Below, one piece after another: positions 46,936-59,800 of a DNA stretch of 60,000 bases. The translations under genes were made by a program, and so were the position numbers. Source of the stretch: Nymphaea colorata (Eukaryota; Streptophyta; Magnoliopsida; Nymphaeales; Nymphaeaceae). The notes under the pieces are model-generated. The model worked only from the letters and a program-made list of their open reading frames with translations, made no database searches and was not told where the DNA came from. Every line of letters starts with the position of its first letter. Position 1 is the first letter of the stretch. Location: assembly GCF_008831285.2 (NCBI RefSeq), contig NC_045141.1, forward strand, positions 23,402,742 to 23,462,741, read 5' to 3'.

Positions 46936-49490
46936 CTAATTATATATCTTACTCTGCGTTGTTTTGATATCTGCATTGGTTCGTATACGAGCCCATATGC
47001 GAAACCGGAATATGATGTCCACGTATCTCTTGTAGCCCAACATGAACCTCATGTGGGACTCAGCAGGTTCTAATGCACGTGTGGGCTGGTGTGGCCTACA
47101 GCAGCCTATCAAAAATTTCATTATAATAAAGATGAAATAGGTCCAACCACATATGGTGTCCACACTAGATCGGTGTCGGTGTCGGTGACTCAAGTACCGC
47201 ATTAATCCTGGCTCCGCTATTAGGTACAACTCTATGGTACCATGGCACAAACCCAAAAATGGCATGACCTTGAGTACAAAGGCCCATAATCAAAAAGTAA
47301 ATTTAAATGGACATTTCATAAACTATTGATCTGATGACTCATGAAAAGTCAGTCCATATATATATATATATATACTGTTATTTCAAAGTGCTTTTGAACT
47401 CTGTTCAAGGTGGTATTTACTTCCTCTATGTGTAGCCATTTAGAAAGCCTTCTCCTTGAATGCAAATTGTATGTGTGAGCATGTTCTTTTTGATGAATCC
47501 GGAGCTGACAAGAAAAACAAGGTGCGGAAAGCAAGACTTCAGCACAGTGGCTCTTGCTCTATGCACCTTCAGCAATACCTTGAGTGCCGCTAAATGTTTA
47601 AGCTCATATTCTTTTCTGCATGTACAAGAGAGAATGATACTCTCTCTTGCAAATGTTATCAAGCAAAAACTTTCTTTATCCTTGAAAAATCTTTTGGTTC
47701 AGTATCTCTGGACATGGACGGTTTATTCTTTGGTCCTTTCGTTTTTATATGGATTTCAAAGGGTCTTTGGCTTGAAAGTTTAGATCGGTCAACTCATTCA
47801 CAATTTCTTTTGTGTCTTTTTTAAATATTTTTCCCGTCGGCGTTCGACCGGCGCCGGTTGGATTTGACGTGAACGTTTGATCGATGAATCCGGCCGCCAA
47901 CCCAACCATGCCCACCCATCTCTCTCTCTCTCTCTGGAATACTTTTCCCAATAGATTTGAGTTGTTGGTTGACCAAAGCAGCTTCCAATCTTGAACCGAT
48001 CTATTCAGATAAGTTCATTTGAATCATTCTCCGTCTTCAGTTTTTCTGTCACGCAAAGATAAGGAAGCCAACTTCCCACTGTTTTAATGGTCCGCTGTGA
48101 GAATTTAGATAGAAAGAGAGAGAGTCATGTTAGAAAACTTTGTCCATCCTCGGTACTTTATTTTCCCTCATCTTTTTTCATGTTTACGATGCTAAACTGC
48201 TGGGAGCATGGGCTCCGTGCCTTTTTTATTAACAAGAAATGAAAACTATATAAAAAAATGAAAATGGGAAACCCTGAAATATTTAACATATCAGGGGAGA
48301 ATCCCATTCTTTAACATAATTTACAGGGATGGGAACTTTGAAAAGACTAACTGTAGCTAAAAAGAGGTTTGCTTTCCATTGCCAATGTCTCTCTTTTTAT
48401 TGTCCTTTCTTTTAACCAAATGAAATAACTTTATCAACTAACTACGTGAGCTTGGAGGCATCCGAGGGAGTTGGTGCAATGGATGGGGCGAGGGCTGGTA
48501 GATAGCTAGTTTATGTTTTGAATCCCTTGAGTTTCAACTCTCTGTGCTGCAAAAGAGGAGTTACCAACAGATGCAGAGTCAGAATTTTTTTCAGGGGCGA
48601 ACCAAACGATTGTTCGACCAGGCCAAACTATCCAAAGAATTTATCCGGGTAGGGCCAAATTAAATCATAATACAAAAAATACATTAAGACAACTAAAATT
48701 TTTAATGTATTTGTTTTTAGTTAGCCAGGGTTTTAAACAAATATAAGATGTTTCAAGAAGATTATGAGGGTGTTTAAAAGCCAAGATTCTTATTAAAAAA
48801 GCTATTTCTAAGATGGCTGAGAGTGTGATATTCATAGAAAAAAAAATCGCTTTTTTGGTTTTAAATATCTGAGAATGTCATCAATATTAGACTTGAAATT
48901 TTTTAACAATGGAAATTACTGAATTCAGGCGCTTATCAAAAAGTAGGGTTATGTGATTTTGGTGTTCATCATCTTAGGATTGAGACTCTCGTCATGCTAG
49001 CTACTTCTAATTGAATATGTAGATAGATGAGATACGCAGGCGTGGCACCGATCTGCCGCTGCATCATTTCGTCAGAAAAACAACTTTTAGAAGCAACGTA
49101 CACCCGTTGTGAATAATAAATAACCAGCATGAAAGTTAAGCCCCAGTGCCCACTTGACACGATAGATAAGTTATTAAATTGTCAGAAACATTTACTGTTT
49201 ATTCTTTGAAATTCTGAAGCACAAGCTTTCCAAGAAACCAAACTCTTCTGATCTTGGTTTTGACTTAGTTAAATCTTGAATTTGCTAATCTCAATTCCAC
49301 CACCACCAATGCTACCCAACCTCTAATTTTCCACTTGCACCAAACAAAGTGCCCAACTGGGGCATTTCTACTGTTCTCTCAAAGTCATCTGGGGTGATGG
49401 ATATTAAAAATTAAAGTCAAGTGGGGAAAGGAAGAAGAAAAGCAACCAGCAATTCCCAACTCTTTTTCTTTTTTGAAAAGGGGGAAACCA
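46936..49490. other. Intergenic region without recognisable gene
   Basis: The region has a TA run (about 47355-47374), a CT run (47920-47936) and open frames up to 109 codons with no recognisable motif. A block at 48470-48570 has tRNA-promoter-like spacing (TTGGTGCAATGG, then GTTTTGAATCCC) but is too degenerate to call. No gene is supported. Confidence 0.45.
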
Positions 49491-49497
49491 TTCTAGA

Positions 49498-50030
49498 GTT
49501 GAGAGCACTTGTTGGTACACTGGTTTTATTTGTCATACCTAAAGTTTCTTTCCCAACAGTACAAAACCCCAAGATTTAAGGCTCTTGAATTCCAAGAACT
49601 TTCATTTGGGCAAGCATGAAGGGACTCTGCTTAATGAGGTGGAGAACTCATATGAGATACTGGCTATAATAGTTTAACTTGCCATACCCAAATTCACTTC
49701 CCCAGTAGTAAGATAACCTTTATATGAAATGTATAGTGTCCAAGTTGAAGGGAGTATCGCTGCTGTCACTGATGCCGATGCAGCTCGGGACCTTAAAAGC
49801 AAGAGGAATGAAGGGGCGTTCAGACCTCATTCAGATGAGGCCTCTCTCTCACCTGAAAAGGGGCAGCAGCTAGAATGCAGTTGAGTTGCTAGGTGAGAGT
49901 ACCTGTTATATTGGTTTAACCTGTTATACCTAAAGTCACTATTCCACAGTATGAAAGTCAGAGATGAAAGGCTCTTAATCTCAGGGAAGTTCATCTGGGC
50001 AGGCATGGAAGGACCCCTTCTAAGTCATTC
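49498..50030. repeat. Three diverged direct repeats of about 120-145 bp
   Basis: Copies start near 49498, 49645 and 49891. Each has a block related to TGGTTTAACTTGTCATACCTA, then AAAGT-CACTTCCCCAGTA. Copies 1 and 3 also share AGGCTCTT, GGGCAAGCATGAAGGGAC-like and CTTCTAAGTC-like ends. Divergence is substantial. No coding content was seen. Confidence 0.55.
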
Positions 50031-51700
50031 CATTGTAAATCTTGTTGCAGAATTCTAAATTTTCATAAAGTCCCGTGGAATTCATTCTAGAGCCTGTTGA
50101 ACAATCTTGATGGATTCTGTTATTTCACCAATTTAATTAAATAACAAGCTAATGAGTTTTCTTCTCTCTCTCTCTCTCTCTCTCTTTGCCCATTTGGACT
50201 TCTCCATCGAATTCATCATAACACTCATACCGATGGACTTTAAGAAGGTCTCATTGGATCCCGAAAGCTCGTACTACCATTGAGATGTTTCTTTCTAATT
50301 GTGCTAACCCTCTGTTTCCAGCAAAGGCAAACCCATGCAAATAGGATAAGTTGCATTTCTCCTTCCACTTTTTTCACGACCACTTGATATATTATATGCT
50401 TAAATTTGCTTTTTCCTTTTGAGAGCCATATGTGTGATGCATATTAAAGCTAAGACATTTGCATTGTTCTAATTCCATGGTCTGTTTTTGCACCAAACAG
50501 CATATGTAGTGGCAGACTAATGCTGCGTGATGCTTCTGACCACTACCTCTTAACTTGGTTGCGTCGGAGAACGGCATAAATGGGTTAGCATGTTTGATTC
50601 TTTTGACCAATATCATGCTAAGATTGACTGTGTAGGAAGTATATATGCGGAAACAGAGAGGAATTCAGACCTTACAAGTGTATTTCCACTACCAAATTGT
50701 CATCATCACATAAATAAACAAGAGAAAAAGAGAGATCAGAATGGGAAAAAAAGTGGGCAACTGATCTTCAGTGGTGAAGAGAAGAAGGTCAAATTTCATT
50801 ATTGCTTTTCATTCGTTTGTGATCTCTAACGATGGCTTCTACGCGTCTTGCTTTCCTCATCGCTGTTTCTTAATTTCAGCAATGTTTCTGTGGTGATGGT
50901 AAACCATCTAGGCTTGAAGCTTAATTGGCAATTTGTGTTCATGATTCAAAAAGAATCCTTTTCAGATACCTGCTAATGACCATACATGAAGGAGGATTTC
51001 CATTGATTTAGTTGTGAAAAATGAAAATGAGGAAAAACAAAGAAGAAGTCATTTCTTCACAAGAGAGATGAAGTCGTGAATCAAATCCAGAGTTGATAAT
51101 GCAGAACCTATGTTGAGGCCCATAGGTTTCATGAGTGTTGTTAAATTTCATGTTGGTATGACTGTAACAACACTCTCTCCATCGTTCATTTGACTTGGAC
51201 TGATATTGCAAGATGGAATCGCTTTATCATAGACCAAACATTGTGGCTTCACCAATCTTGAATCATTATCATGAAGCAGGTCAAAGCCAGCAAACTTTTG
51301 CTGTTGAAAATAACCGCAGATAGGGAACAAAATATTTCTTTAAAAGAGTCCTAAAGGAAATTACACAAGGAACTTTCTTTTGTGGGCAGCATGACTCTGT
51401 ACCACCACAGAAACCATGTGCTTCTTATCTTCTTCGCGCTTTCCAACATCACAGAAACCATTTTGCGCCCAATTATGCAGTCAAATTTTTGAAAAAGTGC
51501 ATCAGACAGTGGATGGCGCTACTTGGCCAAGTTTTGGTTGGGAGGAGTCAGCCATGTGGTTAAAAATTCAGTCTCTGCGTATCTGATTCTCATCAGGATT
51601 ATACCAGTCACTGATATCTGTGCCTCCATTGGCGGGGTTGGCCACCAAAGTGTCCTCCTATTCATAAGTGGCAATGGCATCCTCACTTTACTGCAACTTT
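50031..51700. other. Intergenic region without recognisable gene
   Basis: The region contains a CT run at about 50164-50186 and open frames under 80 codons. Nothing recognisable was found on either strand. Confidence 0.45.
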
Positions 51701-51749
51701 GCCTCATTAAAATAAGAGGAACCATTGCTCTCCACCATCTCCTAAAACC

Positions 51750-51800
51750 CAGGGGAATCGAACCAGAGATCGGTCTTAATCGGCCAGTTACACTAAACCC
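51750..51800 (-). mobile_element. tRNA-like (SINE-type) pol III promoter module 1
   Basis: On the minus strand, an A-box-like TAGTGTAACTGG (complement of 51784-51795) precedes an exact B-box GGTTCGATTCC (complement of 51754-51764), about 30 bp apart. No cloverleaf is evident, so a tRNA-derived SINE remnant is more likely than a tRNA gene. Confidence 0.4.
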
Positions 51801-52129
51801 CTCCTTGCTGTATATCCCTTGCCTCTTGCTTTAAAAGAGGCCCATTTAATTTTTCTTCTAAAATTTTTATCACACTCTTGGAAATGCGACAAAAGACATG
51901 GAGGAGAAAGTTTACGACATTCTGTCTAAGATGTTCTGCTCATCTCATTCAAACACACCCTTACTTCGGATCTACAGTATCATTATATATGGCTAGTCTC
52001 CACAAAGTAGTATTGACAAAGGTTGCCACAGTACCCTCAGCGTTTAGGACAGGTGCGTATAAATAAGACTCAGACGATCACATGAACTAGCCAACCAGCG
52101 GGCAAGCGAGTCCATTCATTAATCTCTCC

Positions 52130-52185
52130 AAGAAGGAATCGAACCTACAACCAATCAGTTAACAAGTTGAACGATCTACCAAAGG
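52130..52185 (-). mobile_element. tRNA-like (SINE-type) pol III promoter module 2
   Basis: On the minus strand, TGGTAGATCGTTCAACTTG (complement of 52163-52181) precedes an exact B-box GGTTCGATTCC (complement of 52135-52145). The acceptor stem does not pair convincingly, so it is treated as a SINE-type remnant. Confidence 0.4.
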
Positions 52186-52704
52186 AAGCGTACTAGGCGG
52201 CAAGGTGTTCTGGCTTTTTTAAAGACTCAGGTTTAAGTCTTAGAGTGGTCACTGTCACGTCTCAGTGCGCTTTACCTTTGAACCGTAAAAAATCCCAAAT
52301 CATGCTATGTGAAAACCAAGGAGGACAAGCACAAGGAGAGACAGTGGCATCTCTTAAGGGCGGTGGTTAAAGGAAGCTACCGAGGAACAATGGGAGATTA
52401 GTTCTCTTAGAGTTTAACTTCTGTTCTCAACCCATGACCAATATGAGCCCGAAGCTTCTTTCATAACTCCCGAAACTTCTTTGCAGTGGCTCCGTTCCAT
52501 GCCTCGTTTCATAGGGAACCTCAAATGTGCTCTATTTCATTATATTTCATCCATATCCCAATACCATTCAGTTCCCTTTCTTTGGTTTGAATGTCATTCA
52601 ATCAAAGAAGATACTATCATTCGCATAAGAGATATCATTTCTGATGTCATTTCTAGTCTATCTTGACGGGCTTTTGCGTGAGTCTGTGCATGTACAAGGG
52701 GTTG

Positions 52705-52770
52705 AAGTCTACGAGAATCGAACTAGCGACTGATGACCTACTGGCTGCTGGTCCGACCAGCTATGCAAAA
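52705..52770 (-). mobile_element. tRNA-like (SINE-type) pol III promoter module 3
   Basis: On the minus strand, TAGCTGGTCGGACC (complement of 52750-52763) precedes the B-box-like AGTTCGATTCTC (complement of 52713-52724). Spacing is similar to modules 1 and 2, with one or two B-box mismatches. Confidence 0.35.
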
Positions 52771-52799
52771 CCGCTTGGACTAATATGACGCTTTCTATC

Positions 52800-53940
52800 G
52801 CTGCAACTAAGGATGGAACATGACATCTATGCGCTGAGACTTGGTTCATGGCTGAAAAATAGGGTCTCTATAGGGGGACTAAGTTAGCCCCCAGAGTCGA
52901 CTCAAAGTGGTCAAATACAAGGAGAATAAATTTGGTAAAGCTCATATAAATTGTCCAACCATTGGGTTAAGTAATGAATCTGCGTCCTTTCATGGATCTT
53001 AAATTAAAATTTAGATCTGGCTAATGGTTTGAGACTCTGAGGTGCTTGCTCTTCTTCTGAAAATGGATGAAATCTAATTGACTTTCATATCGAGAACAGT
53101 ACAAGAAGATTAGATTCATGGGGTTGACTGTGATTCCTCTGTCTTTCTCGACAGGAACATCTTGCCGCCCAAAAAAAGTGAGATCACCAATTTTAACCTC
53201 CGACCATCAACTCTAACCTCCGACCATAATCCTTTCGGACATTTCTTCTTTTCAGCAATTTTGACAGTTGCAGAATAAGATCTCCAATGCTAAAAGCTTA
53301 AACAGACAATTTGATCAGTATTTATTTTTCTCAAGATTTAATCTTATAAGGTCATATCTCAAAATTTGTTATGAAGTTACAAATTTTTAACATAAAAAAA
53401 AGACAAAAAAAAAAAAATCAAGGACTTGGTTTTTTACATTTTTTTCCAAAATATTGTTTTGTGGATCTTAAACTAGTGAAACCATCTGTCGGGAATTAGG
53501 ATTTTGTCCGATACCCGATTTGAATTCCAATCTTATTGGTTGGATCCATTAAGCAATTCCAAGTTATACTACCACGGAACATTTGTTTTGGATTTTTTCG
53601 ACAAGGCCAAAGTTGGGTACATGCAAAAACTAAATTTGCGTTTCATATTTTCTACATATGAATTCAAATATGAGCCTGGTAAAGTACTTTTAGTTCCATC
53701 AAGAAATCTAGGATGGTAGAGTTGACACGTAATCTAAGACCTTCAACTTGACACCCATCACACTCCTCTCTTTCCATCAGTAAAAGTTATTTTTATAAAT
53801 TCGATATCCAGTATTTATTTGGACTGTAAATGGTGAATGTGCGAACAACTTTAGTTGACAAGTGTTCCGCTCACTACCCATGTCTCCAATGAAGCCTTGA
53901 ACATCGAAAGTAATGAGAAATGGAAAGAGGTTTGGCATCT
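52800..53940. other. Intergenic stretch without recognisable gene
   Basis: A short imperfect tandem (AACCTCCGACCAT, twice, about 20 bp apart at 53194-53227) and an A-run at about 53395-53418 are the only structure seen. The 71-codon open frame at 53504-53719 is not recognisable. Confidence 0.4.

Positions 53941-53942
<2 letters not shown>

Positions 53943-54031
<89 letters not shown>
53943..54031. repeat. (TA)n microsatellite, about 89 bp
   Basis: A perfect TA dinucleotide run. The poly-Ile/Tyr open frames on both strands are repeat artefacts. Confidence 0.97.
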
Positions 54032-54035
<4 letters not shown>

Positions 54036-54754
54036 TATCACATTCTTGATATTCAAAATTCAGGGCTAACTTTTAAGTTTCCTAACGCAATAAAAGACAT
54101 CACGACAAGAAATTTTCGATGACAAAATGATGAAGTCGAGAATGGATCTGAGGTATTCAACTTACATTCATGTCTGTTTCTTGTCGAAACCGTGTTCGCA
54201 GATTTGGTTGCCGCATTTATACTGCAACAAGTAAGGTCAACACGGCAGCATTAGCGTGTTCTTTCTCTTGTATAGAATAAAATAATCTGGTAGTTACCAG
54301 ACGACGACTATTGCACCTTTCTTTTTCTTGTATTTGAAATGAAATTGTTCTCCCTTTTTTTTTTCTAATTTCTGTCGTTAAACGCATGTTTCAAGGTTAA
54401 ATCATACTAATTAAAAGTTAAACAAGTCATTCTTGAAAGTATTGTTTAGTTTAAACATGTCAAAACTTATGGCTATATGTGATGGTTTTTTACCATAATC
54501 CGGCCATGCACACATGATTTATGTACATAATCAATTTGAAGAAAATTACCTTTGGATTATGTTTCTAAATGTAAAAAACATGTTTGCTTTTAGTTACCAA
54601 TTTTGACATTTTCATACCTATCAAGCTTTTAGAGTATTATAGAAACAATTTACTAGTGCACTGGTAAAGTCACGCTGAACCGATCTCCCCTATCAATAAG
54701 ACAATGTTGCTTACTTTCTACTTAGTTTACTATGCGTTAGCCAAAGTTGCGCGA

Positions 54755-54960
54755 GCCAAGTGGCGGCCCACTGGGAGAGATGGGTTCGACCCTAGGCTCG
54801 TTCAGTCCGTGTGCCATGTCGATTACTTAAACGAGATCGGCTGAGCTGACTTGGTGACTCACTGGATAAAGGCGCCCACCCAAATTAGGCCGGTTTGAGT
54901 TAGCATGAGTTGCTGGTGAAGGATGAGTATATTATATTTGTTACGTTGACTTCACCAATC
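54755..54960 (+). mobile_element. tRNA-derived SINE-like element
   Basis: On the plus strand, TGGCGGCCCACTGGG (54761-54775) resembles an A-box and GGGTTCGACCC (54782-54792) a B-box. About 170 bp of unrelated body follows. The A-to-B spacing is shorter than in a tRNA, so this is a SINE-like remnant at best. Confidence 0.35.
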
Positions 54961-56100
54961 TATGTCAACTGACTTGCTCACAAAAACTTATTATAATAGA
55001 AACCTGTGTACTGCCGATTAAGTGCATATTGGCTATAAAATATGAGCATATAGCACAAGTGTAGCAATATAAAATATGACGGTTGATGAACCAGCTAGCT
55101 TCGTATATAATTTTGAATTAGTGTGATGCGCCGATAGGGGGTTGACGCGGATCTGATTAATTTTATCTGGATCTGTTTTTTTTTTTTTTAAGTTTATGGC
55201 AGTCCATGACCATATAATATACAAATTAATCTATACACCAAATTGCAGATATCGGTTTAAACATAATTATCTTTCCGATCCAGACTATAAAGTTGGATAT
55301 TGAACCAACTAAGTAGGTCTTGCACAAATCATGAGATCCTGCTAAGATCAATGTGGTCGAGGGCTACCATTTTATAAAAAGTATATACAAATGTATTTCG
55401 AGTGAGGCTGAAAATGTATAGTCGTACTATAATCATTTGACAACCATTTTTGTATCTTTCTATACTTAATATATTCATATAGTCTCTCAATTTTTTGTAC
55501 AACCATTAGAGTTGCTAGCACATAACCACTGCTTTTTTTAAATTTCCGTCCATAACTAAATTTAAAGTATTGACATTATTATTAAAATTTATCAAATCAA
55601 AAGATAAAGTAACACAGGTTTTCGTTTCTCTTTTTCTAACAATTGAAAAAGCAATGCAGGCTGATACATGATGAAACGTATTGGCGTTCCATGAAACACT
55701 GTCCAGCGGAAAACCACGGAACGAGGAGGAACAGGCCAGAAATAAATACTGCCTGTCCTGCTGTACCACCTGTCCGCTGCGTCCGTTGTCCGACGTTTGT
55801 GTCGGCTTGACGCTTTCAGAACAGCGCTGTTCCGTCGATTCAAAAGGAACTGTAAATAGAATATTTGGTACTCTTTTTTCTTAACATATTATTATTATTA
55901 TTATTATTATTGTTATATATATATAACTTGTAGTGGTTTAATAGGTTTACTTAATTGAAGTTAGTTTTCTGAAATTTAAATTGCATTTTTTTATAAAATG
56001 ATGTGGGCAACAATAAAAAAAGTTCGGAATAATTACTAGAGTGACATGTATATATATATTTTTCAAATAAAATAACTGGGTCTCGCTAAGTTGCTAGTTA
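54961..56100. other. Intergenic stretch without recognisable gene
   Basis: A short T-run (55178-55190), an (ATT)n run at about 55888-55911 and several small open frames on both strands around 55515-55884 were seen. Nothing is recognisable as a gene. Confidence 0.45.
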
Positions 56101-56312
56101 CGTCTACAAGCAGCGAGTCTTTGTTAACAGAAGGAAGGATGTTTTAAAGGTGCAAGTTTCAAACATAAATTTGTTTTGTCAATCACAATGAGGCATGGAA
56201 TGGATGTCTTAACTACATGCAAGTTGAGAAAGAAATAAAAGGCGATTGACCAACAACTGGGCATCCTCTCGGTTTCTTCTGACTCATAAGCCATTGCTAA
56301 AGTCTAATCCCG

Positions 56313-56447
56313 GTATGCTTATCTCTCCCTCTCTCGGTTATACTTAATTTTGAAGATTGTTGTTCCCCTCTAACACTCGTTGGGAGCTGGTGCTATCTTT
56401 GTACACTGGCTTCGCTTAATTAAAAGTTCTTTCTTTCTTCTTTGCAG
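56313..56447 (+). other. Possible 5'-UTR intron of SEC16
   Basis: A donor-like CG followed by GTATGC at 56313 and a good polypyrimidine-tract acceptor TTCTTCTTTGCAG ending at 56447 could bound a 135-bp leader intron. The acceptor is convincing; the donor is a guess. Confidence 0.35.
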
Positions 56448-56448
56448 G

Positions 56449-56748
56449 ATGGAGGCTTTATGTGTCTTTATCCTTTGAAATTTGAGAGTGGTTTCACGTG
56501 GAATTTGGAGGGTGGAAGTTTTCTATGTTCTTGATGCTTTGAGTTGTGTGAGTTGTGGAGGCGAGGATGCCTTGACAACTGGGTCTTTAGTTTGTTGCTC
56601 AGTTTTGCTTGTAATCGTTGGGTAGGTGTGTGGGAGGAGTTTGGCAATTTCGATTTTTGATTTGTGAGTTTGGAGGTTTGGTTCGATGCTTTTTGTAGAT
56701 GGTTTGACTAAATTTGGGGCGCAGAGTGCTGGAATTTGCTGTAAGTGA
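56449..56748 (+). promoter_or_regulatory. Cluster of short uORFs in the SEC16 leader
   Basis: Between the putative acceptor and the start codon lie several ATG-initiated short frames: 56449-56478 (MEALCVFIL), 56525-56542 (MFLML), an ATG-CCT-TGA at about 56567, and 56686-56748 (20 codons). All end before the main ATG. If this leader is in the mRNA they could restrain translation. Confidence 0.4.
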
Positions 56749-56807
56749 GGAGAGCATAGGTGATTCATCCGCACGGTGTCGTATTTTTGTTAGTTTCTGA
56801 TCCCTTG

Positions 56808-59800
56808 ATGGATACTTCTACTATTCTTATGGAGGATCAAACGGATGAAGATTTCTTTGACAAGCTTGTTGTCGGTGAGTTTGGGATCTCTGATTGTTCC
56901 ACAGCAGGGTTAAAGAAGGATACTGATTCAGATGACACCAATAACGGCCTACCGTTCGTTTCTTCCTTTGCTAACCTCTCCTTAAGTGATTCTGAAAGCC
57001 TTTCAGAGGCTACTACAGAGGAGGCGGCTGTGGGAACGGCTGGGTCCTGTGAGGTTAGAAACTCAATTGGACCAGATGAAGATAGTCAACCTTCAGAAGA
57101 TAGTGCTTATAGCTTAACTATTCAAGCCAAGATGGAATCTGAAGGTGCCGTAAATGGGGTTGACTGTAATGGTTCAGAGTCAGATTTTTCGTTTGGTAAA
57201 GCCAGTCGACCTGCTATGACAAGCGTGAGGGAGGTTCAGTGGAGCAGTTTCCTCACAAAAAATGCTGAGAATGATCTTGGTGGGTTTGGTTCTTACTCTG
57301 ATCTTTTGACTCTTAATGATACAGCTGTACTGGCAGGAGATGTGCAAGGGAGTAAGTTCCCATCAATATCATCAAAACCAGAAACTGGCTTTATTAATGA
57401 AAAAAAGCATCAAGTTGACGCAACCATGGATGGGCAGTATCCATATCAATCTGTTGTGTCTAATAATTCTTACAGGTCTCATTCTCAAAGGGAAATAGCT
57501 GAGCAGGACTCAAGTAGGTGGGAATCAAACTACAAATCTGACGCTCAATCTTACAGTACTTGTGCAGCTCAGGCAGCAGATGAGCAGCTTGAGTATAGTA
57601 ATGAGGATTGGGAAAAGTTGTATCCTGGCTGGAAATATGACCCTGCTATAGGAGAATGGCATCAGTTAGATGGTTACAGAGGAGAGCCACCTACTTCTCA
57701 TACTAATATCACGGATAGCCTGGAGAATTCACAAGAAAATGGGCTTCCAAATGCTACTGTGAGCAATGTGCTATTGAATAGGACGGAATTTTCTCATCTT
57801 CAGCCAACATCGCAGTCTGTTCTAGGGACCATAGCAGATGAATGCAGAACTGAGGAAGTTTCCGAGCAGAACCAACCCTTTCGGGGTAATGCTGGGTACC
57901 CTTCACATATGTTTTTCTATGAACAGTATCCAGGCTGGTATTTTGATACTGTTACTGAAAAATGGCATCAGCTTGATGGGCATTTTGATCAGTCCACACA
58001 GATGGTTGGTGGTGACTTTGAGCAGGTATACAACCAGAATACTTATGGTGATAGTGTCTCTTGTGTTAATGCATTGGCTGATACAAGTTCCACCATATCC
58101 AAGGAAGTAAGTCAGACTGAGGAATTTGCTAAGCAAGAACAAGGGAGTGGCTGTGCACTGTCCTTCGGTAGCTATATCCATAATGACCGTCAACCAGGTT
58201 CTTTCCAGCCAGAAGTGTGGTCTTCTGACAGGGGTTCTTCAGGTGGTGCTTCTAAAAAAATTGCTGCTGACCAGCAAAGTAATGAATATTTTCTTTCTCA
58301 CGGGCGTATGCATGAGCCAACAGCGGATATGAGATCTTATGCAGATCAACAGGTCACTTTTAAGATCCCAGAAACCGAGTCCTCTTATGGACAAGCAACC
58401 AATAGTCATGAAAATAATGCCAGCAAAGGTAGTCATCATAACTTGTCCTTTTCCAAGGATGCACATGGCTGTGATACATCGAATGTCATGCAGGGCTATC
58501 ACAACTATCATGGCCCTGATTACCTTGGTGACGAGCATAAAAAGAAACATTTCCAAGCAGGACACTTATCCTATGCTTCTGTCCCTCCCAATTCTGCTCA
58601 GGGGAGAACATCTTCAGGTCGTCCTCTGCATGCTTTAGTTACATTCGGATTTGGCGGAAAACTTGTGGTCATGAAAGTTAATGATCTTTTCAACAGAAGC
58701 ACCACACTTGAGAACCAGGTAACTTCCATGCCTCAATTTACATTTTTTTGCATCTTCATATGATACCCTTAGTGACTTCCTTTGACAATCATGTATTCTC
58801 AAGCTGTATAAATATCATTATATGTCTGTTTAGATATTCTGATCTTAATTCTGCTGAAGCTTTCTGTTTTTTATATTATTTATATGAAGGATGCTGCAGG
58901 TGGTATAGTCTCAGTTCATAACTTGATGGATGTCGTGGTGGTTAAATCTGGTCTTGGAAGCTGTGAAAGCAGTAATCATGATTACTTCTATTCCTTATGC
59001 CGGCAATCTTTCCCTGGCCCTCTTCTTGGTGGAAATGTTGCCAACAAGGATGTACACAAATGGATTGATGAGAGCATTGCTTCTTGTGAATCTCACAATA
59101 TTGGTTATTGCAAGAGGGAGTCCTTGCTGTTGTTATTGTCATTGCTAAAAATATCTTGTCTGCATTATGGAAACCTTCGGTCTCCTTTTGGTGCTGAAGC
59201 TGCTTCACAGGCAAGTCATAATTTAGTATTTTTTGACAAAGAATCTCCACACGGTCTTTATTTCTGCGGCATTCCTGTTGAGACGTGTATCATAGAATAG
59301 GGGAACATTTTTGTTTGCTGAACGTGGAAAGTTAGATAATCTAGAATTGTGGTGGGGTTGGAAGTTAGATGGCTGAGTTGCACAAGTTTTAGTTGGACTA
59401 TGATGTCAGTTTGGAAATGAAATTGGCCAAGTGTTCATGTATAATGCATCCAAAAAGTATGGGATCTTCTACTATTTATTGTTTTGTGGCTCTTTTTTTC
59501 AGCAATTTGGGTTGTCAGCCACCCTTTCTAGTTTTCTTCCCTATCGGGAAGTCGTTAAGTGTCTAGAATGACATTGAGGCCATGCCATCTCTTCTTGAAC
59601 CAACAGAGAATATGTAGTCAGGTTGCATCATATATGTTTTTTTATATTTTTGCTGACAGGAAATTGATGGACCCGAATCTGCTGTGACTAAGCTTTTTAC
59701 ATCTTCTAGAAGGAACAACATGCAGCTGAGTGAGTATGGTGTTGGTGCCTGTAAACAATGTCTGCAACCTCTGCCTTCAGAAGAACAGATGCAGGTATGA

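Noticed and set aside
51750-52770. Functional tRNA genes at the B-box matches
   Set aside because: I could not pair acceptor or anticodon stems by eye; a tRNA-derived SINE is the simpler reading.
53874-54122. Poly-Ile/Tyr ORFs
   Set aside because: They are TA-microsatellite artefacts.
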